Shown here: positions 1 to 5,793 of the stretch, one piece after another | Numbering within the stretch: the first letter of the stretch is position 1 | Layout of the letters: each line of letters opens with the position of its first letter | Assembly: GCA_014380105.1 (NCBI GenBank) | Contig: JACMKL010000620.1 | Location: forward strand, 1-6,930 | Direction: 5' to 3' | Length of the DNA: 6,930 nucleotides | Source: Candidatus Melainabacteria bacterium | GTDB lineage: Bacteria; Cyanobacteriota; Vampirovibrionia; Obscuribacterales; Obscuribacteraceae | Position numbers and translations under genes: made by a program | Notes under the pieces: model-generated | Database searches by the model: none | What the model was told of the DNA's origin: nothing | What the model saw: only the letters and a program-made list of their open reading frames with translations

Positions 1-1
1 C

Positions 2-529
2 GGAGCTGTTCTCGATCAAGTATTGGCAGGAACTCGCCGCTGGTATCGCCTCGCCCGCCTCGAACTCGTTCTCAACGGAACTGCACTGCCGGTGCCTGTT
101 TTGAATGAAGTTCTAATTCATGACTTAAGCCCTGCCGGCACGTGTCGCTACATTCTCGCCATCGGTGAGGAGAAGGAAATCCAGCGCTCGTCCGGTATTT
201 ACATATCGCCTGCGTCCGGATCGACTGCGGTCAATCGAAGTGCTGGTGGAAAAATTCTGCCAATCACGCAGCGACAGTTTCAGTATCTCGTCCGCGAGCC
301 CGGCATGCGCCCTGACGAGAAGTGGAATTTGCGTGGTGGCATTTTGTCCCCCACTGCCGACGTGCGCGTGATTTCTCAGATGACCGATGGTCGCCTGTAT
401 GTCGACGGAAAATACGGCTACGTTCATGAATTTCTGCGGGGCGACGAATTGATTGTTCGTCTGCATCCGCAGGATGTCCGCGCCTTCATTGATCCGGCTA
501 TCAATAAGCGCTACCAACTGATCAAGTAA
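2..529 (+). CDS. NAD(+)/NADH kinase, C-terminal part (5' end outside window)
   Basis: NAD kinases phosphorylate NAD(H) to NADP(H) in the cytosol using ATP or polyphosphate. The reading frame is open to the window edge, so the N-terminal domain with the GGDG catalytic motif lies upstream; a TTG at 23 is only an internal codon. Visible family landmarks are LNEV at about 101-112 (the Asn-Glu pair that contacts the NAD ribose), SPASGSTAVNRSAGG at about 203-247 (equivalent to the STPTGSTAY...SAGG loop), and a C-terminal beta-rich part with VDGK near 401-412 and RGDE near 437-448, matching the 'DG...GD' pattern of the family. The loop departs from the canonical TPTGSTAY form and is preceded by SSG, so this is a divergent subgroup rather than a typical NadK. 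A membrane-protein gene follows 82 bases later on the same strand. The family call is firm; substrate preference (NAD versus NADH) is not visible. Confidence 0.82.
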   Translation, partial: GAVLDQVLAGTRRWYRLARLELVLNGTALPVPVLNEVLIHDLSPAGTCRYILAIGEEKEIQRSSGIYISPASGSTAVNRSAGGKILPITQRQFQYLVREPGMRPDEKWNLRGGILSPTADVRVISQMTDGRLYVDGKYGYVHEFLRGDELIVRLHPQDVRAFIDPAINKRYQLIK

Positions 530-570
530 TCACCGCAGAGCCGCCCGAAAAGCCGTTTTAGCTGGTGATT
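528..570 (+). other. Inverted repeat over the NAD kinase stop codon
   Basis: AATCACC at 528-534 is the exact reverse complement of GGTGATT at 564-570, with 29 bases between. The left arm includes the last two bases of the TAA stop codon. There is only a short T stretch inside the loop and none after the right arm, so it is at best a weak terminator or a 3'-end stabilising hairpin. Confidence 0.3.
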
Positions 571-611
571 TCCAAATACCAATCTGTCGCTCAGGCGATA
601 AGGAGAAAAAT

Positions 612-1250
612 ATGGAAGCTCTCTTTGTTTTATTTGGGCTCTTTCTGCTGGCTCTGATGCTGCTGGTTGGGCTCGCGCTTCTGATTGCGACTCTTCAGGG
701 TCTCGTCCTGGCGTTTCGCACCAGTCTCTTGTTCGGCGCAGTCTGCTTGCTTGTGCCGATTGTGCCTTTCATCGTCTTCGCTATTGTCTTCTGGGTCACC
801 GGAGTTGATTTGCCGGAGCGAATTTTGGCAGCTTTCCGTGAGCCCAGTTCTTCGAACGGGAATACGCCACCTGCGCCAGTCCATGCTTCGGTGCCTTCGC
901 CAGTCCCAGCTGTTCCTTCAACAGACCCGATTACATTGCCTACCACCATCCCGGTCGGTCCTTCTGATCCGGTCTCGAAAATCGCTTCCTACCCTGCCGT
1001 AGTGACAGAAGGCGATGTCGTTTTGGCAGCTCCGGTTGGTGCTGACACTGACACCAATCCGGCTATAAGCGTGGTCGAGCCGGTTGTAGAAGTTACCCTG
1101 GAGCCTGTGGTTCTGAGTAACTGCAACGGCACAGGCGGCGTGGATGAGGACGAAGAAGCTCTGCCCACAGCGCCATCGACACCGGCGGCACCTGGCCTTG
1201 TGCAGCCTCCTGTGAAGGCACTGGCTGAACCGGCTAACGCCGGTCATTGA
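612..1250 (+). CDS. Unrecognised small membrane protein with Pro/Ala/Val-rich acidic tail
   Basis: The start is set by AGGAG at 601-605, six bases before the ATG. The 212-residue product has a very hydrophobic N-terminus: one long or two short membrane segments at about residues 3-35 and a second at about 39-63, separated by an Arg (R36). No cleavable signal-peptide pattern is evident, so it is probably an inner-membrane protein. From residue 77 to the end it is low-complexity, rich in Pro, Ala, Val, Thr and Ser, with an acidic cluster at about 178-182 (DEDEE) and only one Cys in the tail (C171). The tail has almost no Lys or Arg, is probably disordered, and could reach through the envelope or bind a partner. 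I recognise no domain and assign no function. It follows the NAD kinase gene by 82 bases and is closed by a hairpin terminator. Confidence 0.75.
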   Translation: MEALFVLFGLFLLALMLLVGLALLIATLQGLVLAFRTSLLFGAVCLLVPIVPFIVFAIVFWVTGVDLPERILAAFREPSSSNGNTPPAPVHASVPSPVPAVPSTDPITLPTTIPVGPSDPVSKIASYPAVVTEGDVVLAAPVGADTDTNPAISVVEPVVEVTLEPVVLSNCNGTGGVDEDEEALPTAPSTPAAPGLVQPPVKALAEPANAGH

Positions 1251-1276
1251 TTCGCAGAAAGCTAAAGTAAATCTGG

Positions 1277-1315
1277 GTGAATCAGTAGGACTCAAAATCC
1301 TGCTGATTCGCTTTT
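1277..1315 (+). terminator. Intrinsic terminator after the membrane-protein gene
   Basis: GAATCAGTAGGA (1279-1290) pairs with TCCTGCTGATTC (1298-1309) with a single G-U pair, around the 7-base loop CTCAAAA; the stem can extend by two more pairs to 1277/1311. It is followed by TTTT at 1312-1315. The U tract is short but the 12-14 bp stem is strong, and it sits 27 bases after the stop codon. Confidence 0.7.
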
Positions 1316-1369
1316 GGCACTTTGTTTATTATGGCATTTAGTGGAACAATTTCCGTATTTTTGCAGGAT

Positions 1370-1429
1370 TAGGCAAAAAATAGGCAGTTTTAGGCCTGTT
1401 CAACAGGGTTTCTCAAGAGTTTTAATAAT
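1370..1429 (+). promoter_or_regulatory. Candidate promoter with phased TAGGC repeats for the alcohol dehydrogenase
   Basis: TAGGC occurs three times at 1370, 1381 and 1391, that is at 11- and 10-base intervals, so all three copies face the same side of the helix; the first two extend to TAGGCA. Directly downstream lies a weak sigma70-like pair, TTCAAC at 1399-1404 and AATAAT at 1424-1429, with a longer than ideal 19-base spacer. The arrangement suggests an activator or repressor site next to the promoter of the downstream dehydrogenase gene. The promoter itself is poorly supported. Confidence 0.35.
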
Positions 1430-1461
1430 GTAATCGGCGATTAGCCTGTGAAAATTTTGCT

Positions 1462-1481
1462 GGGCACCACATTTGGTGCTC
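1462..1481 (+). promoter_or_regulatory. Leader hairpin abutting the dehydrogenase ribosome-binding site
   Basis: GGGCACC at 1462-1468 pairs with GGTGCTC at 1475-1481 (one G-U pair) around the loop ACATTT. The stem ends one base before the Shine-Dalgarno sequence AAGGAG at 1483-1488, which is nine bases upstream of the ATG at 1498. A hairpin here would leave the ribosome-binding site exposed and may protect the 5' leader or serve as a control point; no ligand-binding fold is visible. Confidence 0.4.
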
Positions 1482-1497
1482 CAAGGAGAACTGAGAA

Positions 1498-2565
1498 ATG
1501 ACAACAAGTGTAAAAACAAAATTAGTCGACGCCTTTTCGGCGAAAGACGCGAGCGCTTCACTTGAAGCAACAAAAATTCCACGTCGCGATTTACTTGCAG
1601 ACGATGTTGAAATTGAAATTTTATTTTCAGGTGTTTGCCATTCAGACTTGCATCAAGTGCGCAACGACTGGAAAGGAACGACTTACCCAATTGTTCCGGG
1701 ACATGAAATTGTCGGGAAAGTAAGTGCCGTCGGCAGTGAAGTCAAAAACTTTAAAGTGGGTGATATTGCGGCTGTCGGAACAATGGTTGATTCATGCGGA
1801 ACATGTCAAAATTGCCTCGACGGAATCGAATCTTATTGTCTGGCTCCGGCTACTCAAACCTACAATGGTCACGACAAACACTTAAATTGCCCTACTTACG
1901 GCGGTTATTCTGACAGTATTGTCGTTCGAGAGAAGTTTGTACTGAGTATTCCGGAGGGCTTAGACCTCGCTGGTGCTGCGCCTTTGCTGTGTGCCGGCAT
2001 CACAACTTATTCGCCATTGAAGCATTGGAAAGTAGGTAAAGGACAGAAAGTTGGAGTGGTCGGCTTAGGCGGACTCGGACACCTCGGTGTCAAATTTGCC
2101 CGCGCTCTTGGCGCTCATGTTGTGCTGTTCACCACCTCACCATCCAAAATCGAAGACGCCAAAAAATTGGGTGCGCATGAGGTAGTGCTATCAAAAAATG
2201 CTGACGAAATGCAAAAGCACACAAGCACATTCGATTTTATTCTCGACTGCGTATCGGCAGACCATGATTTGGATGCGTATCTTAATCTTCTCAAGCGTGA
2301 CGGCACGCACTGCATCGTTGGTGCTCCAGCAAATCCGCAACCGGTAAGCGTCTTTAGCTTGATCACAGGTCGTCGCAATTTGGCTGGTTCTGGCACTGGC
2401 GGAATGCAAGAGACACAGGAAATGCTCGAATTTTGCGCGCAAAATAAAATTGTCAGTGAAGTGGAAATGATTGAAATGTCTCAGGTCAACGATTCGTACG
2501 AGCGCTTGTTGAAGCAAGACGTCAAATATCGCTTCGTCATCGACATGAAAAAATCGAAGAAATAG
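1498..2565 (+). CDS. Zinc-dependent NADP(H)-type alcohol dehydrogenase, YahK/cinnamyl-alcohol family
   Basis: Members of this medium-chain family interconvert aldehydes and primary alcohols in the cytosol. The ATG follows AAGGAG with nine bases of spacing and gives 355 residues, the usual length. The catalytic-zinc ligands are visible as C47 (GVCHSDLH), H69-E70 (PGHEIVG) and C165 (PLLCAGITTYS). The structural-zinc cysteines are C100, C103, C106 and C114. The nucleotide-binding fold carries GLGGLG at 189-194, and strand beta-2 ends in FTTSPSK (211-217), the Ser/Ser/Lys pattern associated with NADP(H) in this group rather than the Asp seen in NAD-dependent forms. The match to the family runs over the whole length, including KRDGT at 266-270. 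It stands alone between two terminators, so the neighbours do not reveal its substrate. Its coding sequence looks more A+T-rich (AAA, GAA, ATT codons) than the genes on either side. No catalytic residue is missing. Confidence 0.95.
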   Translation: MTTSVKTKLVDAFSAKDASASLEATKIPRRDLLADDVEIEILFSGVCHSDLHQVRNDWKGTTYPIVPGHEIVGKVSAVGSEVKNFKVGDIAAVGTMVDSCGTCQNCLDGIESYCLAPATQTYNGHDKHLNCPTYGGYSDSIVVREKFVLSIPEGLDLAGAAPLLCAGITTYSPLKHWKVGKGQKVGVVGLGGLGHLGVKFARALGAHVVLFTTSPSKIEDAKKLGAHEVVLSKNADEMQKHTSTFDFILDCVSADHDLDAYLNLLKRDGTHCIVGAPANPQPVSVFSLITGRRNLAGSGTGGMQETQEMLEFCAQNKIVSEVEMIEMSQVNDSYERLLKQDVKYRFVIDMKKSKK

Positions 2566-2587
2566 AAAAGAATTCGAGTGAGCGATC

Positions 2588-2628
2588 AAAAACGGACTGT
2601 GAGAATAAATCTCCGGTCCGTTTTTTTT
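2588..2628 (+). terminator. Strong intrinsic terminator after the alcohol dehydrogenase
   Basis: AAAAACGGAC at 2588-2597 pairs exactly with GTCCGTTTTT at 2616-2625, and an inner GAGA/TCTC stem (2601-2604 with 2610-2613) closes a small loop. Eight T residues follow the GC-rich part at 2621-2628. Because of the A-rich 5' arm it could also act on transcripts from the other strand. It starts 22 bases after the dehydrogenase stop codon. Confidence 0.9.
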
Positions 2629-3000
2629 CATCGAAACTTTAATCGGTAATCACAACGCAGCAAAAAATTTGATTTTCTTCGCTACGAGTGATAGCTGCGC
2701 TATTTGCCACGCAGCCCTCATTAGCATTAAGTTAAGCCAAGAGTAGTAACTACGTGTGCGTTTAAGCTCAAAGAGCAGGAAGTTTTATTGGGTTTTAAGC
2801 TTTGAACTCGATAGGGTGAATCTATTCCCGCGTCTTTTTCTTTTCTTCGAGCCCAAAACCTAAAGCACAACACCTAAACCCTATCCGACTTCCTCACTGC
2901 TTGCGCAGACGTGGAAGTACAACCGTTTGGCGAAGTGCGTTTATCTCCAACCGACAGCCATCTCGGGTGCCGGTTAATTCTAATTTGTGGGGGTCAAACC
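2629..3000. other. Long intergenic region upstream of the MFS gene
   Basis: No convincing gene is present in these 372 bases. CGCAGC occurs at 2656-2661 and 2710-2715, and GCTGCG between them at 2694-2699 can pair with either, giving two mutually exclusive 6-bp stems. TTTAAGCT is repeated at 2761-2768 and 2794-2801, and CCTAAA motifs recur at about 2859 and 2873. Part of 2850-2890 is C/A-rich and unstructured. I see no good sigma70 pair, so the promoter of the MFS transcription unit is not identified, although it must lie here if the terminator at 2588-2628 works. Confidence 0.4.
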
Positions 3001-4293
3001 ATGCCCAAAATCTCAATGAAAGAGCTAATGGGTCTGCCAACCAAATTCCGAGAGGAGTTCAGGCAAACCTTCCGCTCACTGTCAAACCCCTACTTGAGAC
3101 TGTATTCAATCGGTCAGTTGGTCTCCAACGCCGGCACCTGGATGCAGTCGATGGCTTTGAGCTGGTTAGTGTACAAACTGACTGACTCCGCCGTCGCATT
3201 GGGGATCGTATCGTTCGCCAGTTATGTGCCTTTGCTTTTTCTGACGTATTTCGGTGGCATTCTTGCTGACCGTTTCGACAGACGCAAGATACTGATGGCG
3301 ACTCAATTGTGCGGCATGCTGCAAGCTTTGGTTTTGACCGTGCTTGTTGCAACTGGCAATCTCTCTGTTCCCGCTGTGATTGGATGTGCTCTGTTTCTCG
3401 GCTGTGTGACTGCAATCGAGGTCCCGACACGACAGGCTTTTCTGAGCGATCTTGTCGCCAAGAAAGACCTCACCAATGCGATCAGCGTCAACTCGGCAAT
3501 TTTCAACATTGCTCGTCTGAGTGGTCCGCTGCTCGCTGGTGTGTTGATTGCTATCTTCGGCGAAGTGATTTGTTTCGGCATCAACACTGTCAGTTATGTG
3601 TTCGCCGTATACACACTCTCGCAAGTGGCTAAGGCTGTCGTTGTAGGCGCGAAGCCCAAAACCGACAGTGCCGCAAACAGCGACAAACTTAAGGCTACTC
3701 TGCGCGATCCACGCATCCGTGGGTTGCTTGGACTTGCCATTGTGACGAGCATGTTTGGCTTTCAGTATGGCGTTCTTCTGCCAGTGATTGTCGACAAAAT
3801 GTTGCTTGGGAGCGCGGCACAGTTGAGCATCCTTTCCGCTTCCGGCGGCATCGGTGCCTTGGCAGGTGCGCTTCTTCTAGCTCGTCAGAACAGAGGAACA
3901 GCCCTTCTCAAAGGCATCGGCATCGCTGCTTTGAGCCTGGGATTTTTCATAGCCATTATCGCCTCCTCGCATTCGGTTGCACTTTCCGCGGTGGCAGCTG
4001 CTTGCGCTGGATTGTGCGTCAGTATTCAGTTCTCCGGCGGCAATTCGCTGCTGCAGCAACTGGTGCCGACCGAAATCAAAGGGCGAATGATGGGCATCTT
4101 CTCCATGTGCCAACTCGGCTTCACTCCCTTTGCGGGTTTGATGGCTGGCTGGACTGCTGAGCATTACGGCGTCTCGAATGCGCTTCTGATCGCCGCGAGT
4201 GTATGCGCCATCTCTGGCGTCGTTTATCTCGTGCGCTTGCGTTCGCAGTCCAGGTCGGACGGCGGCTCAAATACTGATGAATCCAGCGCCTAG
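3001..4293 (+). CDS. Major facilitator superfamily exporter, MFS_3 (EntS-like) group
   Basis: This is an inner-membrane, proton-driven transporter; relatives export siderophores, drugs and other small molecules, and the substrate here is unknown. I chose the ATG at 3001, preceded by GGGGG at 2989-2993; the frame is open back to a GTG at 2911 but those 30 extra codons do not resemble the family. The 430-residue protein has about 12 membrane segments, roughly at residues 34-58, 65-88, 97-118, 121-138, 160-180, 181-205, 241-262, 272-293, 301-320, 324-345, 362-383 and 391-411. Motif A is GGILADRFDRRK at 85-96. The MFS_3 signatures are VPTRQAF at 141-147, NSAIFNIARLSGP at 164-176 and VPTEIKGRMMG at 355-365. 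The N-terminal ~30 residues and the Ser/Arg/Asp-rich C-terminus from about 412 are cytoplasmic. The cyanophycinase-like gene follows after 32 bases with no terminator, suggesting one transcript. Confidence 0.92.
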   Translation: MPKISMKELMGLPTKFREEFRQTFRSLSNPYLRLYSIGQLVSNAGTWMQSMALSWLVYKLTDSAVALGIVSFASYVPLLFLTYFGGILADRFDRRKILMATQLCGMLQALVLTVLVATGNLSVPAVIGCALFLGCVTAIEVPTRQAFLSDLVAKKDLTNAISVNSAIFNIARLSGPLLAGVLIAIFGEVICFGINTVSYVFAVYTLSQVAKAVVVGAKPKTDSAANSDKLKATLRDPRIRGLLGLAIVTSMFGFQYGVLLPVIVDKMLLGSAAQLSILSASGGIGALAGALLLARQNRGTALLKGIGIAALSLGFFIAIIASSHSVALSAVAAACAGLCVSIQFSGGNSLLQQLVPTEIKGRMMGIFSMCQLGFTPFAGLMAGWTAEHYGVSNALLIAASVCAISGVVYLVRLRSQSRSDGGSNTDESSA

Positions 4294-4298
4294 CTGGA
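4282..4298 (+). other. Small hairpin across the MFS stop codon
   Basis: TCCAGC at 4282-4287 and GCTGGA at 4293-4298 are exact reverse complements around GCCTA, placing the TAG stop codon at the loop and stem base. There is no T tract, so it is not an intrinsic terminator. It may be an intercistronic processing or stabilising element, or chance. Confidence 0.25.
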
Positions 4299-4325
4299 GC
4301 CACATAAACTCAAAGTGAGGTGTAT

Positions 4326-5105
4326 ATGAATACTTGCGATTTAATTGGTCGCTTGTTCCTGATTGGGGGGCGAGCGATGAGCTGTCTTGCTGACTTTGTC
4401 AGTCTGGCGGGAGGCGTGGAAAGCGACATTGTGGTGTTGCCCCATGCCTCCAGCGTCCCAGCCGAAGTCGCATCCGAGATGGTTGCAACTTTGCGCGGCA
4501 TGGGCGTGACAAAAGTGCGCGCGGTCATGCCAGGTGAAGTGCTTGATTTGAAGGGCGTTGACGCTGTCTACATGCTGGGCGGCGATCAATCCAATCTTGT
4601 CGACAGGCTGGGCGCGGAAGGCGTTGCCGAACTCCGGCGCGCTTTCTCAGCCGGAGTACTGGTGGCAGGTTCTTCGGCCGGAGCCGCCTGTGTCGGCGAG
4701 TACATGATTTCGGGCGGTATGACGGATGGTTCGACCGATGCGTCTACACTTGAATCGAGAAGCGGTCTTGGACTGCTTTTCGGACTGGTGGTAGACACAC
4801 ACTTCGCCGAGCGTTCGCGATTCGCTCGACCTGGAGCGGTGATCAATCGCGCTGTCCAAGAGGGTTACGGCTTGCCGTCCGCTCTCGGGCTCGACGAAGA
4901 CACCGCCGCCTATATCGAAATCCGTAAGGGCAAAGCGGCTCGCATCAAGGTTTTCGGCGAGGGGAAGGTATGGGCTTATGTTCCGAAAGGACGTGCCGTC
5001 GCCCGTGTCACCGAGCGTCGCCGCAAAGCGCGTGTCGTTGTCGAACACAGCTATGCCGCTGGCGAGTGCTTCAAGCTCAAAGGTATCAAAGTCTCATTTA
5101 GGTGA
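4326..5105 (+). CDS. Cyanophycinase-like serine peptidase, family S51
   Basis: Cyanophycinases are cytosolic beta-aspartyl-type exopeptidases that cut cyanophycin, a polymer of Asp and Arg, to beta-Asp-Arg dipeptides; related S51 members act on other dipeptides. The ATG at 4326 has GAGG at 4317-4320, five bases upstream, and is better placed than the GTG at 4320. The 259-residue protein opens with GRLFLIGGRAM (8-18). Further landmarks are GGDQ at 85-88, the nucleophile elbow AGSSAGA at 114-120 with S117 as the likely catalytic Ser, DTHF at 157-160 with the catalytic His at H159, the arginines R163, R165 and R168, and LGLDEDTA at 187-194. These correspond to Gln101, Ser132, Asp172, His174, Arg178, Arg180 and Arg183 as I recall them for Synechocystis CphB. 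The residue before the His is Thr rather than Gln. Length is near the family norm. No cyanophycin synthetase is visible, so the true substrate is uncertain; the fold and catalysis are well supported. Confidence 0.88.
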   Translation: MNTCDLIGRLFLIGGRAMSCLADFVSLAGGVESDIVVLPHASSVPAEVASEMVATLRGMGVTKVRAVMPGEVLDLKGVDAVYMLGGDQSNLVDRLGAEGVAELRRAFSAGVLVAGSSAGAACVGEYMISGGMTDGSTDASTLESRSGLGLLFGLVVDTHFAERSRFARPGAVINRAVQEGYGLPSALGLDEDTAAYIEIRKGKAARIKVFGEGKVWAYVPKGRAVARVTERRRKARVVVEHSYAAGECFKLKGIKVSFR

Positions 5106-5119
5106 GCATTGTGAACATT

Positions 5120-5186
5120 GGCTGGTAGAGAGAATCTCGCGGAGCAATCCCGATTTTTTCTCTGCCAGCCGCTTTTTCATTTTTTC
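5120..5186 (+). terminator. Intrinsic terminator after the cyanophycinase-like gene
   Basis: GGCTGGTAGAGA at 5120-5131 pairs with TCTCTGCCAGCC at 5159-5170 (12 bp with one G-U pair) around a 27-base loop. T-rich tracts follow at 5173-5177 and 5180-5185. It starts 15 bases after the stop codon, and no T tract follows it on the other strand, so it serves the + strand only. Confidence 0.75.
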
Positions 5187-5268
5187 GCGCTTTTATACTA
5201 ACTGTTGTAGTAGCACCGCGGGTTTTTTTTGATAGGTAATACGCAGATGTTCGTTAGTAGGAAACTTA

Positions 5269-5312
5269 GGCCCCGAGGGGCACGCACACTGTGTCAGAGT
5301 GTGCGTTGCCCC
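5269..5312. repeat. Long hairpin with two competing arms in the convergent intergenic region
   Basis: GGGGCA (5277-5282) plus CGCACACT (5283-5290) pair with AGTGTGCG (5298-5305) plus TGCCCC (5307-5312), giving a 14-bp stem with one bulged T at 5306 and the loop GTGTCAG. The same GGGG can instead pair with GCCCC at 5270-5274 just before it, because GCCCCGAG occurs both before (5270-5277) and after (5308-5315) the central stem. No T tract follows on either strand, so it is not a classical terminator. It lies between the terminator of the + strand genes and the 3' end of the DUF3307 gene and may protect or end that - strand transcript, or belong to a small RNA. Confidence 0.6.
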
Positions 5313-5376
5313 GAGCTGATTTAATAGCTGTTTCGCCAATTTAGAATGTTTCTCACCAGAATTTAGACTGGGAGAA

Positions 5377-5793
5377 TCATCCAAAACTGAGCAGAATCCA
5401 GACGATGAGAAGATTGGTCAGATGATGGACGTATTGATCAAAGCCGAGTGCGAGCCAGAAGAAGCGGTCGTGTCTTTTCTGAGCTGCGGTGGCGGTAGGC
5501 ATTTCGTGAGGACAGAGATTTTTGAAACGACCAAGTAAATGTGGACTGGCTTTGATTCTGTCCATCGTGAAATGAATCGCGAAGTCGAGAATTGAAAGCC
5601 ACCACATCATCGGTGAGAAGGCGAGCACAATCAGAAAAGTACAAATGGCGTGCATCGAACAGTGCAGTGCCAGAGGAGCTTCCCACCCGGTTTTTTGAAA
5701 TTTGCCCTGCATGTAATTCGTCTGCAGAACAAAGTCGGCGATGTAGTGCTTGAGGTCGAAGATTAGCCACAGGAGGAGAATTTGGGACATCAT
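5377..5793 (-). CDS. DUF3307 family membrane protein
   Basis: DUF3307 proteins are small polytopic inner-membrane proteins of unknown function. Translated from the ATG whose first base is 5793, the product has 138 residues. A GGAG on the - strand (5804-5807) lies ten bases upstream of this double ATG, which I prefer over the GTG at 5841 whose 16 extra residues look unlike the family. The conserved polar residues are all visible: KHYIADFVLQT at 15-25 (H16, D20, Q24), LALHCSMH at 41-48 (H44), LDFAIHFTMDRIKA at 69-82 (D70, H74, D78) and FDQYVHHLTN at 118-127 (D119, Q120, H123). Hydrophobic segments run at about 3-13, 45-62, 64-76 and 111-137. The recurring His/Asp residues inside membrane segments hint at metal or proton chemistry, but that is inference. 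The HD gene lies upstream on the same strand, separated by about 300 bases and a terminator. Confidence 0.85.
   Translation of the reverse strand: MMSQILLLWLIFDLKHYIADFVLQTNYMQGKFQKTGWEAPLALHCSMHAICTFLIVLAFSPMMWWLSILDFAIHFTMDRIKASPHLLGRFKNLCPHEMPTATAAQKRHDRFFWLALGFDQYVHHLTNLLIVWILLSFG

Noticed and set aside
1284..1303. Stem-loop resembling the anticodon arm of a tRNA-Leu with anticodon CAA (loop CTCAAAA)
   Set aside because: No D arm, T arm, acceptor stem or CCA can be fitted around it; the arm is the top of a 12-14 bp terminator hairpin.
2911..3000. 30-codon N-terminal extension of the MFS protein from a GTG
   Set aside because: The extra residues are not transporter-like and there is no good ribosome-binding site; the ATG at 3001 has a G-rich site at suitable spacing and gives a normal MFS_3 N-terminus.
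5212..5228. CCGCGG followed by eight T residues as a second terminator
   Set aside because: The palindrome is too short to form a loop, and no upstream arm of more than about 4 bp can be found.
5193..5384. 63-codon reading frame on the - strand starting with TTG over the DUF3307 stop codon
   Set aside because: It has a rare start and no ribosome-binding site, and it runs through the perfect hairpin at 5277-5312, whose structure explains the sequence better than coding does. It could still be a coupled small protein, but nothing supports it.
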